NCBI RefSeq assembly: GCF_000002515.2
Contig: NC_006039.1
Location: 868,001-932,000 of the forward strand
Direction: 5' to 3'
Origin: Kluyveromyces lactis
Lineage: Eukaryota > Ascomycota > Saccharomycetes > Saccharomycetales > Saccharomycetaceae
DNA: 64,000 nt
Part shown: positions 38,848-48,717 of the stretch, in pieces
Numbering within the stretch: position 1 is the stretch's first letter
Layout of the letters: every line of letters begins with the position of its first letter
Notes under the pieces: model-generated
Seen by the model: the letters and a program-made list of their open reading frames with translations, nothing else
The model's database searches: none
What the model was told of the DNA's origin: nothing
Position numbers and translations under genes: made by a program

Positions 38848-41800
38848 ATGCCAGAACAAGAAAGATTTGTTCAGACTACCGGTGGTAAGGGTACTCCGAA
38901 GCAAATTCACATTGCTCATAGGAAATCTCCTTCTGAACTTACGAATTTAATGATTGAGCAGTTTACTCTACAAAAACAGATCGAGAATAATAGTAGTGGC
39001 GGAAACTTAGGCGTACAGGGACAATCTGCCGCCAACTTTTTACCGCAACCACCCAACGTGCAGTATCAACTGTCCCCAAATTCAGGTAATAGAAAAGGCA
39101 GGTCTCATTCTAGAAGTGGTTCTGCATTCTACAACAATAACGATCACAAACAAAATCCTGCTGCAGGTGGACACAGAAGAACTGGCTCTCAGACGAGCGT
39201 ATATGGACATTCCAGAAGACAATCCATTGGTTTGAATGAAGCCAAGAGAGCCGCTGCAGAAGAACAAGCAAAAAGAGAAAGTGGACCTCAGATCAAAATT
39301 GACAATGTTCAAGATATCCCTAAGTTAGTCGATGAAAATGAACAAACGAGCTTCAAATTCCCTGGATCTCCAACAACCGAGTCTAAGAATCTAGGTCACC
39401 GTAGAACTCAGTCAAATATGTCCCCTAATAGATCATTCCAGTTTCCACCTGCTAAGTTGAACCAAAAGGAAAACAATGATGATTTCATACCCGTTGGAAC
39501 CCCGCATCGTCGCACTAATTCGAAAAATGAAGGTATCGACGGTAATTGGAGGTTGCAACAACAGCAACAGCAGGTATCGCCATTTCATCACTCTAGAACG
39601 CATTCAAGAGAATATTCAGGCCACCCAGGTTTGGAACCACCACCTGTCTTCCAACCAGGTCATAAATCACGTGGATCCAATGCTTCTTCCCACAGTTTTA
39701 CCTCGGCAAATGGCCAGCAAAACTCCAATGGCCGTAAATCACTTTTCGCACCCTATTTGCCACAAGCTAACATTCCTCAACTAATTGAAGAAGGCAAATT
39801 GGTTGCAGGTATTCTACGGGTCAACAAGAAAAATAGATCGGATGCCTGGGTTTCGACCAACGGTGTGTTGGACGCCGATATTTTCATTTGTGGTTCGAAG
39901 GATCGTAATAGAGCTTTGGAAGGTGATCTTGTTGCCGTTGAGCTTTTGATGGTTGACGATGTCTGGGAATCGAAAAAGGAAAAGGAAGAGAAGAAGAGAA
40001 GAAAAGATGCAAGCACTCAACAAGATATTATTCCACTAGACTCTAAAGATGATTACCATAATGATGCTTCAACAAGTATTGTTACAAGCGCATCATGCTC
40101 TAGTGAAAATAAAGGATCAGATGCTACATTGGGATCTTCATCTGGCTCCATCAAAAGAAGAGGATCATTGAAGCAGCGCCCAACTCAAAAGAAGAATGAT
40201 GACGTAGAGGTTGAAGGTCAATCTTTATTATTGGTCGAGGAAGAAGAGATTAATGATGATTACAGGCCTTTGTACGCTGGACACGTAGTCGCGGTGTTAG
40301 ACCGTATTCCGGGCCAACTATTTAGCGGTACTTTGGGTCTATTAAGACCATCTCAACAAGCGAACAACGATGTGAATAAGCCAAATAAGCCGAAAATTGT
40401 TTGGTTCAAACCTACCGATAAGAAAGTTCCTCTAATTGCCATTTCGATAGAACAGGCGCCTAAGGACTTCGTCGAAAATGCTGATAAGTATCTGAATAAA
40501 GTTTTCGTTGCTAGCATCAAGCGCTGGCCAATCACTTCTTTGCATCCCTTTGGTACTCTTGTCTCGCAATTAGGCGATGTGAACGATCCAAAAACTGAGA
40601 TTGATTCAATTTTGAGAGACAATAATTTCTTAAGTGATGAATATTTAGACCCTCAGGACCGTACAAAGGAGAGAGATAGTTTTGCACCTGTATTGCTTTC
40701 AGAAGAGCAAAGCAAAACAAGGCGTACTTATGAAAATGTCATTGCCATTTCAGAAACTGGTGAAGTTTCTGATTATGCGGTCCATTTAAGAGACACTGAC
40801 AACGGTAACCTTGAATTAGGATTTCATGTTGTTGATGTAACAGTCCATATTGAAGAAGGTTCATCTTTGGATAGAAGAGCTAGGAAAAGATCTAGCGCTG
40901 TCTTCATGCCACAGAAGACTGTTGGTTTGCTTCCAGCCGCTCTGAATGAATTCTTAAGTTTGCAGCCCGAGAAACTGTCAAACACTGTCAGTATAATATA
41001 TGAACTGAAGCCTGAAAACTTTGATATTGTTACAACGTGGATAGGCGAGACTCGTGTCAAGCCAAACACCTCATTGACACATGACAGGCTTAATCAAGAA
41101 TTGGAGAGATCTTCAGCTTCGGGCTCAAAGTTTGTTGAGAAACTTGAGGCAGTGGCTAAAGAATTTTACCGCTGTAGGCTTAACTCCAAAAATGCTGATT
41201 TATACAGGACTTTGCCCCTTTTGGAATCTCTCGATGACGAGAAGGTTAAAGTTGATTTGAATATTTTACAACGTTCTAAAGCTTTGACCCTTTTATCGGA
41301 AATAGAGCGTAAAGTGAATAATACCGTTGCTACTCGATTGTTCACTTCCCTGGGAGATGTTGCTTTCTTGAGAAGACAACCAGAACCAATTTCTACCAAA
41401 TTGAAAACGTTCCAAAAGAAAGTTGAAAAACTTGGCGTTGAGATGGATATAACAAGTTCTGAATCAGTTTTGAATTCAATTCTTGCCATAGATAATAACA
41501 CTACAAGAATGGCGGTTGAGTTATTTTTATCCAAGACCTTAACACCGGCTAAATATTTCATATCTGGTAAAGTCGAACCTGACCAATTTGCGCATTATTC
41601 ATTGAATTTGCCATTGTTCACACATTTCACAGCTCCTTTGAGAAGATACTCTGATCATGTGGTTCATAGGCAGTTGAAGAGCATAATTAATGGTACAGAG
41701 TATAAAGAAACTATTGAATCTTTAAAAATCACGTCTGAATATTGTAATTTCAAAAAGGATTGTGCACATCACGCACAGGAACAGGCTATCCATTTACTCC

Positions 41801-42381
41801 TCTGCAAAACAACAAATGACATGGGGAATCAAAACGGTCAAGTACTAACTTTGGCCACTGTTTTGCAAGTATATGAATCTTCTTTTGATGTGTTTATCCC
41901 TGAATTAGGTATTGAAAAGAGAGTTCACGGTGATCAGTTACCTCTTGTTAAAGCAGAATTTGACGTTGCCGAGAGAGTCTTAGAACTCTACTGGAAGAAA
42001 GGTGTTGATAGTGCGACTTTTGTGCCATCTGACGAACAGAATCCAAAATCTTACAGAAACTCTATTAAAAATAAGTTTAACTCCAGCAGTAAAGAAATTG
42101 CTTTCAATCAAAACAGCTTGCAGAACAATTTGATTAGTGAGCAATTTAGCAAAGAATTGAAAGAATTGAAATTGACACCACCATCTTTGAATTTGCGAAA
42201 GTTCAACAACGCAGATGCATTGGAAGGATATTTCGAAACCACTGTCACAAGAGAAGAAGGTGACAACTATATTCAAGAGATCAGAGAACTTCAACAAGTT
42301 CCTCTACTCTTAAGAGCAGAAATTGGTATGGCGTTACCATGCTTGACTGTTCGTGCATTAAACCCATTTATGAGAAGTTGA
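38848..42381 (+). CDS. SSD1: Ssd1, RNA-binding translational repressor (inactive RNase II-like)
   Basis: 1177 residues against 1250 in S. cerevisiae. The first 300 residues are low-complexity with seven Cbk1-type HxRxxS sites (Ser92, 114, 126, 189, 225, 253, 257) and two Cbk1-docking FxFP motifs (169-172, 197-200). Cold-shock domains and an RNB domain follow. Where active RNB enzymes have an Asp-rich DxDDA motif, this protein reads AISETGEVSDYAVHL, so the nuclease is probably inactive, as known for S. cerevisiae Ssd1. Ssd1 binds mRNAs for cell-wall proteins and is controlled by the Cbk1 kinase. SSD1 lies between PUT2 and RRF1, which are adjacent in S. cerevisiae. Confidence 0.96.
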   Translation: MPEQERFVQTTGGKGTPKQIHIAHRKSPSELTNLMIEQFTLQKQIENNSSGGNLGVQGQSAANFLPQPPNVQYQLSPNSGNRKGRSHSRSGSAFYNNNDHKQNPAAGGHRRTGSQTSVYGHSRRQSIGLNEAKRAAAEEQAKRESGPQIKIDNVQDIPKLVDENEQTSFKFPGSPTTESKNLGHRRTQSNMSPNRSFQFPPAKLNQKENNDDFIPVGTPHRRTNSKNEGIDGNWRLQQQQQQVSPFHHSRTHSREYSGHPGLEPPPVFQPGHKSRGSNASSHSFTSANGQQNSNGRKSLFAPYLPQANIPQLIEEGKLVAGILRVNKKNRSDAWVSTNGVLDADIFICGSKDRNRALEGDLVAVELLMVDDVWESKKEKEEKKRRKDASTQQDIIPLDSKDDYHNDASTSIVTSASCSSENKGSDATLGSSSGSIKRRGSLKQRPTQKKNDDVEVEGQSLLLVEEEEINDDYRPLYAGHVVAVLDRIPGQLFSGTLGLLRPSQQANNDVNKPNKPKIVWFKPTDKKVPLIAISIEQAPKDFVENADKYLNKVFVASIKRWPITSLHPFGTLVSQLGDVNDPKTEIDSILRDNNFLSDEYLDPQDRTKERDSFAPVLLSEEQSKTRRTYENVIAISETGEVSDYAVHLRDTDNGNLELGFHVVDVTVHIEEGSSLDRRARKRSSAVFMPQKTVGLLPAALNEFLSLQPEKLSNTVSIIYELKPENFDIVTTWIGETRVKPNTSLTHDRLNQELERSSASGSKFVEKLEAVAKEFYRCRLNSKNADLYRTLPLLESLDDEKVKVDLNILQRSKALTLLSEIERKVNNTVATRLFTSLGDVAFLRRQPEPISTKLKTFQKKVEKLGVEMDITSSESVLNSILAIDNNTTRMAVELFLSKTLTPAKYFISGKVEPDQFAHYSLNLPLFTHFTAPLRRYSDHVVHRQLKSIINGTEYKETIESLKITSEYCNFKKDCAHHAQEQAIHLLLCKTTNDMGNQNGQVLTLATVLQVYESSFDVFIPELGIEKRVHGDQLPLVKAEFDVAERVLELYWKKGVDSATFVPSDEQNPKSYRNSIKNKFNSSSKEIAFNQNSLQNNLISEQFSKELKELKLTPPSLNLRKFNNADALEGYFETTVTREEGDNYIQEIRELQQVPLLLRAEIGMALPCLTVRALNPFMRS

Positions 42382-43133
42382 ACTCTTTCTCAAATGAGTT
42401 CCATTAATTTCTTCAGTTCTATTCACGTATCCGAACGGCGTATACCTATAACGCTTACATTTTTTATCTAATTTCATGTATATTATCTTGATATATGTCT
42501 ATATAACGAATGCAAATTTTTCTAGTAACTCATTTGGAATATAGAAACTTCTTCTAGTTTCGTTTTTGTTAGTTGCAGTTAATAGAATTCTCTTTATTTG
42601 AGAAACAAATGTCACTTTAAGATCCTAAACCACAGAAATACTACAGACGAGTCGGGTACTAAATATGTATATCGTATCAGGAATTTCTAATGAAAAAAAC
42701 CGATACCGAGCACAACAAGATTTTAGAGGTTTACCACTACTACTAGTGTTACACTTAATATCCTTCCCTTAGGTGTAGATCTTTGAATGTTGTTTTGGAA
42801 TAATTTCAATAGGTGGTATACAAAAAGATCTATTTCCAACTTAATAGCTAAATATATGATACAAACAGTTCCCTTAGTTCATTCCATTGTGAAAGTTTAG
42901 AATTATTTGTAACTCTCATTTGTCTAGCACCTTCAGTTAGCTATTGCATCTTGCTTATACTTTCTCTTGGACTATTTACAAGCAAACCACCATCTTGCAC
43001 AATGAATTCTTGACGACAGGAAAAAAGACTTTAATATTGAGATCATGAACATAACAATATCTTCGCACCAAAAGGAAGGAATTGAACATTCCAATGTATA
43101 ATCACTCAATAAATACAGTGATTTTGACCAGTC
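42382..43133. other. intergenic region, SSD1 to RRF1
   Basis: 752 bp, AT-rich throughout. It has no open frame of note and no tRNA boxes. Nothing specific recognised. Confidence 0.45.
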
Positions 43134-43859
43134 ATGTCACTACAAGCGTTTAGAATCGGTTTACTAAGTACCACAGCTGCTCCTTTAGCATATGCTCGCC
43201 CATTTAGTTCTTATGCGGCCCTTTTGGCAAAGAAAAAAGGCAAGACAAGTGGAAAACCAGGAAAGGCTGACAATGAAGAGCCTATCGAGATAATAGATGT
43301 CAAGAAGTATGTCATCGACGCTACTAAACAATTTGAGAAGACTCTTGAATTGCACAAAAGGAAATTGGCTGAGCAAAAAGTTGGAACCGCAAGCCCAACA
43401 ATTTTCAATGATTTGAGAGTAGGTAAAGAAGGACAAAAGTTTACGGAACTAGCTGCGACCAGTTTGAAGGGTAGGAATGCTCTTATTGTGACTGTTTTTG
43501 ATCCTAAAGATACCAAAAATATTGTTAGTGCCATTATGGCAGCAGGTTTAAATTTAAACCCCGAGAGAATTCCTAATAATGATCAACAGCTTAAAGTTTC
43601 TCTCCCACCAATCACAACAGAGACACGCCAAGCAGTCTGTAAAGACCTAAAGAAAGTATTCGAAGATTACAAGCACTCTGCCCTGAAGGAATCCTTGGGC
43701 CATGTCCGTGGCGAAATAATGAAAGAATTAAAGCATCTACAAAAAAAGAATGACGATGTCAAAAAGGTTATTCAAGATGTTGAAAAGATTCACAAAGAAT
43801 ATACCATTAAACTACAAGAACAATTGAAACAAGCAGAGAAAAGCGTAATGAACCAATAG
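43134..43859 (+). CDS. RRF1: Rrf1, mitochondrial ribosome recycling factor
   Basis: 241 residues against 230 in S. cerevisiae (YHR038W). The basic, Ala-rich N-terminus is a mitochondrial presequence. The ribosome-recycling-factor fold spans about residues 60-240: ELAATSLKGRNALIVTVFDPKDTKNIVSAIMAAGLNLNP, VSLPPITTETRQAVCKDLKKV, and a long C-terminal helix of Lys and Glu. It releases mitoribosomes after termination. MSC7 converges from the right, as in S. cerevisiae. Confidence 0.94.
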   Translation: MSLQAFRIGLLSTTAAPLAYARPFSSYAALLAKKKGKTSGKPGKADNEEPIEIIDVKKYVIDATKQFEKTLELHKRKLAEQKVGTASPTIFNDLRVGKEGQKFTELAATSLKGRNALIVTVFDPKDTKNIVSAIMAAGLNLNPERIPNNDQQLKVSLPPITTETRQAVCKDLKKVFEDYKHSALKESLGHVRGEIMKELKHLQKKNDDVKKVIQDVEKIHKEYTIKLQEQLKQAEKSVMNQ

Positions 43860-44076
43860 GTGTATCGTTTTTCTTAAAGCCATGTTCTTTTCAAATGAGC
43901 GCTATACGAGCTTTCTGTAAAAAAGGGCAGTACACAGATTCAATTCTTGTCAATATTTTAGCGAAGAGTGTACGTTCGTTTTACATACAAACCGATATGT
44001 ATTTATAGATTGATTAAAGTCCGAAGATGTGATATCAGTGTCGTGTGCTTCATAATAGAATCAATACTCTTTTCTA

Positions 44077-45999
44077 TCAGTTCGCATTTTTTGCTAAAGA
44101 GACTAAGGATTTTATCCGTTGCCAAGTAGATACAGCGTACGCGCCGGTGATAAATGCCTTCACAAATTCCCAGGCCTTGCTGTTGCTTTTAATTGGATAG
44201 TCAAGTGGTTTTGGGATTTGCGTAGAGATGAAAGGTAATGTGTCGAAGCAGACACTTTTTGCGTTGCATAGACCCAGTAGACCTTCTTCACCACCGAATT
44301 TACCGTATCCAGAGCCATTCAACCCACCGAATGGTAATTGACAAACATAAAATGTAGCGAAGTCGTTGATGGCAACATTACCAGTCGTTAAAGAGTTTGC
44401 GACTCTGTTACATTCACCGAAATCAGCACCGAAAATAGAACCTCCAAGACCGAAAGGTGCTGCATTTGCCAATCTGATACAGTCGTCGGTGTCTTTGGCT
44501 CTCATAACAGTTAGAATTGGTCCGAATACTTCATTGTGCGAGATCTGCATATCTTCAGTAACATCCACCAAAAGCGTGGGTTGGAAAAAGTGACCTTGAG
44601 GATAGTTTGGATGATTGTAACGAGAACCCCCATGCAATAACTTGGCACCTTTTGACAACGCATCAGATATTAGATTTTCTAATTGACCAAATCTATTGTC
44701 GGAAATCATTGCACCCATATCGACATCTTCTAAATTATCAATATCAGATCCCAACCTCAATTGCCCTACTCTATCGTTGAGAATAGAGACTAATGCATCA
44801 TAATTCTTGGCAGAAACTATAACTCTCTCGATACCGATACAATTTTGACCAGCCGATTGGAAAGTACCACGCATAATAATCGAAGAGAGAGCTTGTAAGT
44901 CCTTTACGGAATCCAAAACAATGAAAGCATCTTTACCACCCAATTCAACAACAACTGGGGTTAAAGAATCTGCAGCAGCCTTCAAAACGTGATGTGCGAC
45001 AGGTTTACTACCAATGAACGTCAAATGCTTGAAGACAGGGTGTGAAGTGAAATAATTTGCTGCATCGTCGTTTCCTGTTGGTGGGAGACAATAACATAAT
45101 TGAACGAGGTTGGGGTCATGACCACAAGCTTTTAATGCTTCCTGTACTAAAAGAGTGAAAAACTTACTGGACCATACGACTTGTTCAGAACATTTTACAA
45201 CAACGGCATTACCAGTGAATATCGAAGCAACTATAGGCCCTAATAAGTTGTGGAAAGGATAATTCCAAGAAACAATCGCCCCAACAACACCCAATGGCTC
45301 GTAACGGACCTCTGCACCTTTGTACCATTTCATGAAGAAGTTAGTGGGTCCAGGGCGGGCGCTTGGCTTCAAAACATCTTCTCCATGTTCAATAATCCAC
45401 TGAATCTTTTCTAATGTAACCAGAATCTCACCCATTGAAGCATCTAACATGGTTTTCCCTGAGTCCCTACATGCGACGCGAGCAATGGCTTCTTGATTCT
45501 CCAAGATGAAATTTTTCAAAGATAATAGAACTTGCAGCCTTTCCTTTAATGAAGTCTTGGCCCATTGTAATTGTGCTCTTTCTGCCAATAGAACGATTTC
45601 ATCGATATCAGTATCAGACATAGACTTAAATGAACCTAGGAATTGGCCTGTCGCTGGACAATAAGATTGGATCATATGGGGTTGCTCTGGGTTATAAACA
45701 GAGCAAGGAAACATCCGCTTACCCTTCCAATGTTTGTGAGCTGCATCAGGGATATATAGTTTGAACTGGACCGCAGATGGCAGTTTGCTCTTACTGAACA
45801 CCCATTGATAAATGAAATAAATCGAGATTAAACCAACAACGAGAGTTCCAGAAGTGAAACGAACATTCTCACTGACGATTTGCGAAGAATTGAAAGTTTG
45901 ACCAGTACTTACCAAATCTGTCAAGTAAGCTTGAATGGTAGCATTCAATTGCTGCAACACTGACGAATTAAGATAAACCTGTGTTGATGTTGAATTCAT
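44077..45999 (-). CDS. MSC7: Msc7, membrane-anchored aldehyde dehydrogenase-like protein
   Basis: 640 residues from the ATG at 45999, against 644 in S. cerevisiae. Twenty codons of open frame upstream lack an ATG. A single membrane segment sits at about 50-68 (SGTLVVGLISIYFIYQWVF), then an aldehyde dehydrogenase domain: GVVGAIVSWNYPFHNLLGPI, LTFIGSKPVAHHVLKAA, ELGGKDAFIVLDS and the nucleophile in SAGQNCIGIERV (Cys387). It is thought to be an ER protein. Its substrate is unknown, and the name comes from a meiotic sister-chromatid recombination screen. VMA10 lies immediately upstream on the same strand, as in S. cerevisiae. Confidence 0.94.
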   Translation of the reverse strand: MNSTSTQVYLNSSVLQQLNATIQAYLTDLVSTGQTFNSSQIVSENVRFTSGTLVVGLISIYFIYQWVFSKSKLPSAVQFKLYIPDAAHKHWKGKRMFPCSVYNPEQPHMIQSYCPATGQFLGSFKSMSDTDIDEIVLLAERAQLQWAKTSLKERLQVLLSLKNFILENQEAIARVACRDSGKTMLDASMGEILVTLEKIQWIIEHGEDVLKPSARPGPTNFFMKWYKGAEVRYEPLGVVGAIVSWNYPFHNLLGPIVASIFTGNAVVVKCSEQVVWSSKFFTLLVQEALKACGHDPNLVQLCYCLPPTGNDDAANYFTSHPVFKHLTFIGSKPVAHHVLKAAADSLTPVVVELGGKDAFIVLDSVKDLQALSSIIMRGTFQSAGQNCIGIERVIVSAKNYDALVSILNDRVGQLRLGSDIDNLEDVDMGAMISDNRFGQLENLISDALSKGAKLLHGGSRYNHPNYPQGHFFQPTLLVDVTEDMQISHNEVFGPILTVMRAKDTDDCIRLANAAPFGLGGSIFGADFGECNRVANSLTTGNVAINDFATFYVCQLPFGGLNGSGYGKFGGEEGLLGLCNAKSVCFDTLPFISTQIPKPLDYPIKSNSKAWEFVKAFITGAYAVSTWQRIKSLVSLAKNAN

Positions 46000-46465
46000 T
46001 GAGTGACTAATGATTCCCAAAAAAGGAAGGCTAAACAGGGTTTGAAAACGAAATGGCAAAGTTAACCCTATCGTAGCAACTTACTACGGATGTACCAAAC
46101 TTCAGCTGCCTGCTGCAAGATCAATTTGATCAGTATTGTTTTTTTTAAGTGAAAGCGCTGTATTATTCATTCAAGTAACACGTTATTTGATATGATGCTC
46201 GCATTTTTCAGGATGATTTTCACACGTATAACGAAATCCACATGCTGAACGATAAGAAGAGAGGGATAAGATCCGAGACTACCAACGCAATGGTTCATGG
46301 CGACCTTAAGATTGTGGATTGATATACTAGAATTACTGAATCAAATATTATTAACTTGTTAGTTAGGGTTTACATCTGTATTTAATGATAGAGACACACG
46401 ACAGGACATTTGATGGAATATCTCATATAGTTCAGAGTGCTGGCAGAGGAGAAAGGGCGAGCTTT
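46000..46465. other. intergenic region, MSC7 promoter and VMA10 3' end
   Basis: 466 bp between two leftward genes. AT-rich, with a T-run near 46139. No element singled out. Confidence 0.45.
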
Positions 46466-46893
46466 TTAGGCGGCGTTGACGTGCATTTCACCAGTAGGAG
46501 TAGTGACGGCCTTGATCAACAATTTCACCACATCATCCTCCTTCTTAGAGGCCAATTCTTTGATTTCTTTCAATTCGGTCTGTACTGAATTTTCGGCCTC
46601 CTTCTCCAAACCCTCTACACCACCTTCGTTAGAAGCCTCGAATTTCTTCAATTCCTGTTCTTTTTTGGATTTGTACTCGGTAATTTCTGCTGCTGCATCA
46701 CTTTTAGCCTGCTTCAAAAGCTCTTGTCTATGCTGTCTGGCCTTGGCCACAATCTCGTGAGCCTCTTTTTCGGCCTTCAATAGTGTTGCAATACCGTTTT
46801 GAGACTATTCATAGTTTATGTATCATGTTAGTAAAAGCTGCACTTTATCTCCATATTAAAATCCTAATTAGTGAATGTTATGGCACATACCAT
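46466..46893 (-). CDS. VMA10: Vma10, V-ATPase subunit G (spliced: 46893-46891 joined to 46804-46466)
   Basis: Exon 1 is only the ATG (46891-46893). After splicing the protein reads M then SQNGIATLLKAEKEAHEIVAK, aligning with MSQKNGIATLLQAEKEAHEIVSK of S. cerevisiae Vma10. The product is 113 residues (114 in S. cerevisiae), a charged alpha-helical coiled-coil protein. Subunit G pairs with subunit E in the peripheral stalks of the vacuolar proton pump. An unspliced reading would start at no good ATG, so the intron is required. It lies between MSC7 and BCD1, as in S. cerevisiae. Confidence 0.94.
46805..46890 (-). other. VMA10: VMA10 intron, 86 nt, directly after the start codon
   Basis: On the minus strand, GTATGT (46890-46885) follows the ATG, the branch point TACTAAC is at 46833-46827, and the first AG after it (46806-46805) is the acceptor. 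Splicing leaves a 3-nt coding first exon. The reconstructed N-terminus matches the family exactly in phase. Confidence 0.93.
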
Positions 46894-47407
46894 CGCTGCT
46901 GTGGTTGGTGAGTATTATGCACTAGCTGATCTGCTGATGAACCTGATTGGTTTCATTTTAATCTACGACCATAGTTTCCTACAAAGCGTTTTATTTAAAC
47001 CTTTGTAATTTCAGGTTTCTCATATTGGGATCGAAATGAAAATAGGGCTATCGTTACATACGAGATGATGTTTAAGAACGAGGTCTCGAGTAGAGACAGC
47101 CTGAAGTGGTCTTTTAGTCAGCACTAAGTGAGGGTTCTATCTTACATCACTACTAAACGGGCCTGAACCTAACAAGTTGAGCGGGATAGAATTCGCAAAC
47201 AGATATCATGGGATTATACTTTGTTTAATAGGTAGTTTATGTCTGAATTTCGTTTCTTTATTTGAATCATTACATAGTGAAAAATTCCAATACTATGAGA
47301 TGAGATGAGATGAGATGAGGCACCAGAAATTGGTCAGAGTCATTACGTTGGATTGCAATACGATACCCTCAACTTCACACCTGGATCTTTCAAAAAAAAA
47401 AACAGAT
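46894..47407. other. divergent promoter region, VMA10 / BCD1
   Basis: 514 bp. The BCD1 side contains RRPE and tandem GATGAG repeats (47278-47319). A TGATTGGT at 46944-46951 fits the Hap consensus. An A-run precedes the BCD1 ATG. The GAGAT repeat also contains in-frame ATGs, which I judge to be non-initiating. Confidence 0.6.
47278..47319 (+). promoter_or_regulatory. BCD1 promoter: RRPE element plus tandem GATGAG (PAC-like) repeats
   Basis: TGAAAAATT at 47278-47286, then four GATGAG hexamers overlapping in exact 5-bp phase (47299, 47304, 47309 and 47314 onward). The last repeat ends 89 bp before the ATG at 47408. Element order, strand relative to the gene and distance are nearly the same as at BFR2. 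RRPE and PAC mark ribosome-biogenesis genes in yeasts. Confidence 0.75.
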
Positions 47408-48583
47408 ATGGATGACAAGTGTATGGTGTGTCTGAATGAGACATGGAAGTATAAATGTCCTCGTTGTCTAAAGAAGTCATGTTCACTTGCATGTTCAAAG
47501 AAACATAAAGAAACGGATAACTGCAGTGGTATCAGCAATGCTACGGAATATGTATCAAGTCAGAACTTGAAAGAAGCTGATACCAGTGAAGAAATGAACC
47601 ATCTGGTTCAGAGAGATTACAATTTTTTGATTGGTATGAATAGAAGACTAGCCGTTCTCAAAGAAGATGGTAAGAGTAAGAATAAACGGGTATTGCAAAA
47701 AGTTCCTGGGGTGACAGGACCGAGCAGATACAATGTTTCCAAGCCGCCCAGAGTGATGAGGAGAGGTGTTAAATGTTTACTATTACCTAAGGGTATGCAG
47801 CGGTCCATTTCAAATAAAAGTAAATGGGATAAACCTTTGGACACTTTTGTGTGGTCGTTGGAATGGGTTCTTTTTGATCAAAAAGATGAGCACTGGAGCC
47901 ATTTATCACACAGGAATAAAGAGGAATCAGAATTAGTGCATTGTATTGGCAAACAAGTATATGATAAATGCAAGGAATTTTATCGTGGAGCCGAAGAGGA
48001 AGAAGACAAGGAAAACTCCGCAACAACGAAAGAAGACAGATCCAGTCAAATGATTGAGTTTGGATTTCGGTTCTTCACGAAGTGGTTTCCAAATAATGTA
48101 GAATCGATCATGGATACCAAAGAGGTCGTGGAAATCGATCCAAAAAAATGTGTTGGTGAAATATTTAGGGATATGACAGTGATAGAATTCCCTACCATAT
48201 TCATCGTACCCGATATGGAAACACTTACGAAACACGGATTCCATTTGCATGTAGAGGGATCCATTGATACGCCAGTTCCACTACGAAGGCTTACTGATCC
48301 CGTGCAACAAGCTACTTCCACTACCACAACAACTGCTCCTATTCCAGTGATTAGCGAAAGTCATTATCCGGTTGAATATTCAGTAATAGATCCAAAACCA
48401 CAGGCATCCTTAGATGTTGCCAAAAGCTCAGATTCCACTAGCTCGGATTCGGTTTCAGATTCAGACGCCGATTTAGACTCAGACTCAGACTCTTCTGCTC
48501 CCGAAGAGGGTTCCGCCAAACGCCATTCAGATTCAGAGGATGATTACGAAGTTGGTGTATCACTAGACTTTTTAACTGCATAA
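47408..48583 (+). CDS. BCD1: Bcd1, box C/D snoRNP assembly factor (HIT-type zinc finger)
   Basis: 391 residues from the ATG at 47408. Earlier in-frame ATGs lie in the GAGAT repeat of the promoter, and the homology to S. cerevisiae Bcd1 begins only here. The zinc finger residues C5, C8, C17, C20, C25, C29, H33 and C39 are all present. Conserved body motifs are VQRDYNFL, RRGVKCLLLPKGMQRS, SKWDKPLDTFVWSLEW and TVIEFPTIFIV. A Ser/Asp-rich tail ends in LDFLTA, as in S. cerevisiae (MDFLTA). Bcd1 (YHR040W, 366 residues) is essential for box C/D snoRNA accumulation and works with Rtt106 and R2TP, whose Pih1 subunit is encoded at 17-18 kb. Confidence 0.95.
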   Translation: MDDKCMVCLNETWKYKCPRCLKKSCSLACSKKHKETDNCSGISNATEYVSSQNLKEADTSEEMNHLVQRDYNFLIGMNRRLAVLKEDGKSKNKRVLQKVPGVTGPSRYNVSKPPRVMRRGVKCLLLPKGMQRSISNKSKWDKPLDTFVWSLEWVLFDQKDEHWSHLSHRNKEESELVHCIGKQVYDKCKEFYRGAEEEEDKENSATTKEDRSSQMIEFGFRFFTKWFPNNVESIMDTKEVVEIDPKKCVGEIFRDMTVIEFPTIFIVPDMETLTKHGFHLHVEGSIDTPVPLRRLTDPVQQATSTTTTTAPIPVISESHYPVEYSVIDPKPQASLDVAKSSDSTSSDSVSDSDADLDSDSDSSAPEEGSAKRHSDSEDDYEVGVSLDFLTA

Positions 48584-48717
48584 ACTAGCATAGCACTATT
48601 CTGTAGGAGCATCTAAATAATCATTTGCTTACAGAAATGATCATTATTAAACATTTCACTCATAACTTGTACTGCATAAATAATGCCGAAATAAATATAT
48701 CCTATGTATGTAAATAT

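Noticed and set aside
41166-41561. Antisense frame of 131 codons inside SSD1
   Set aside because: Lies wholly within the conserved RNB region of SSD1. Shadow frame.
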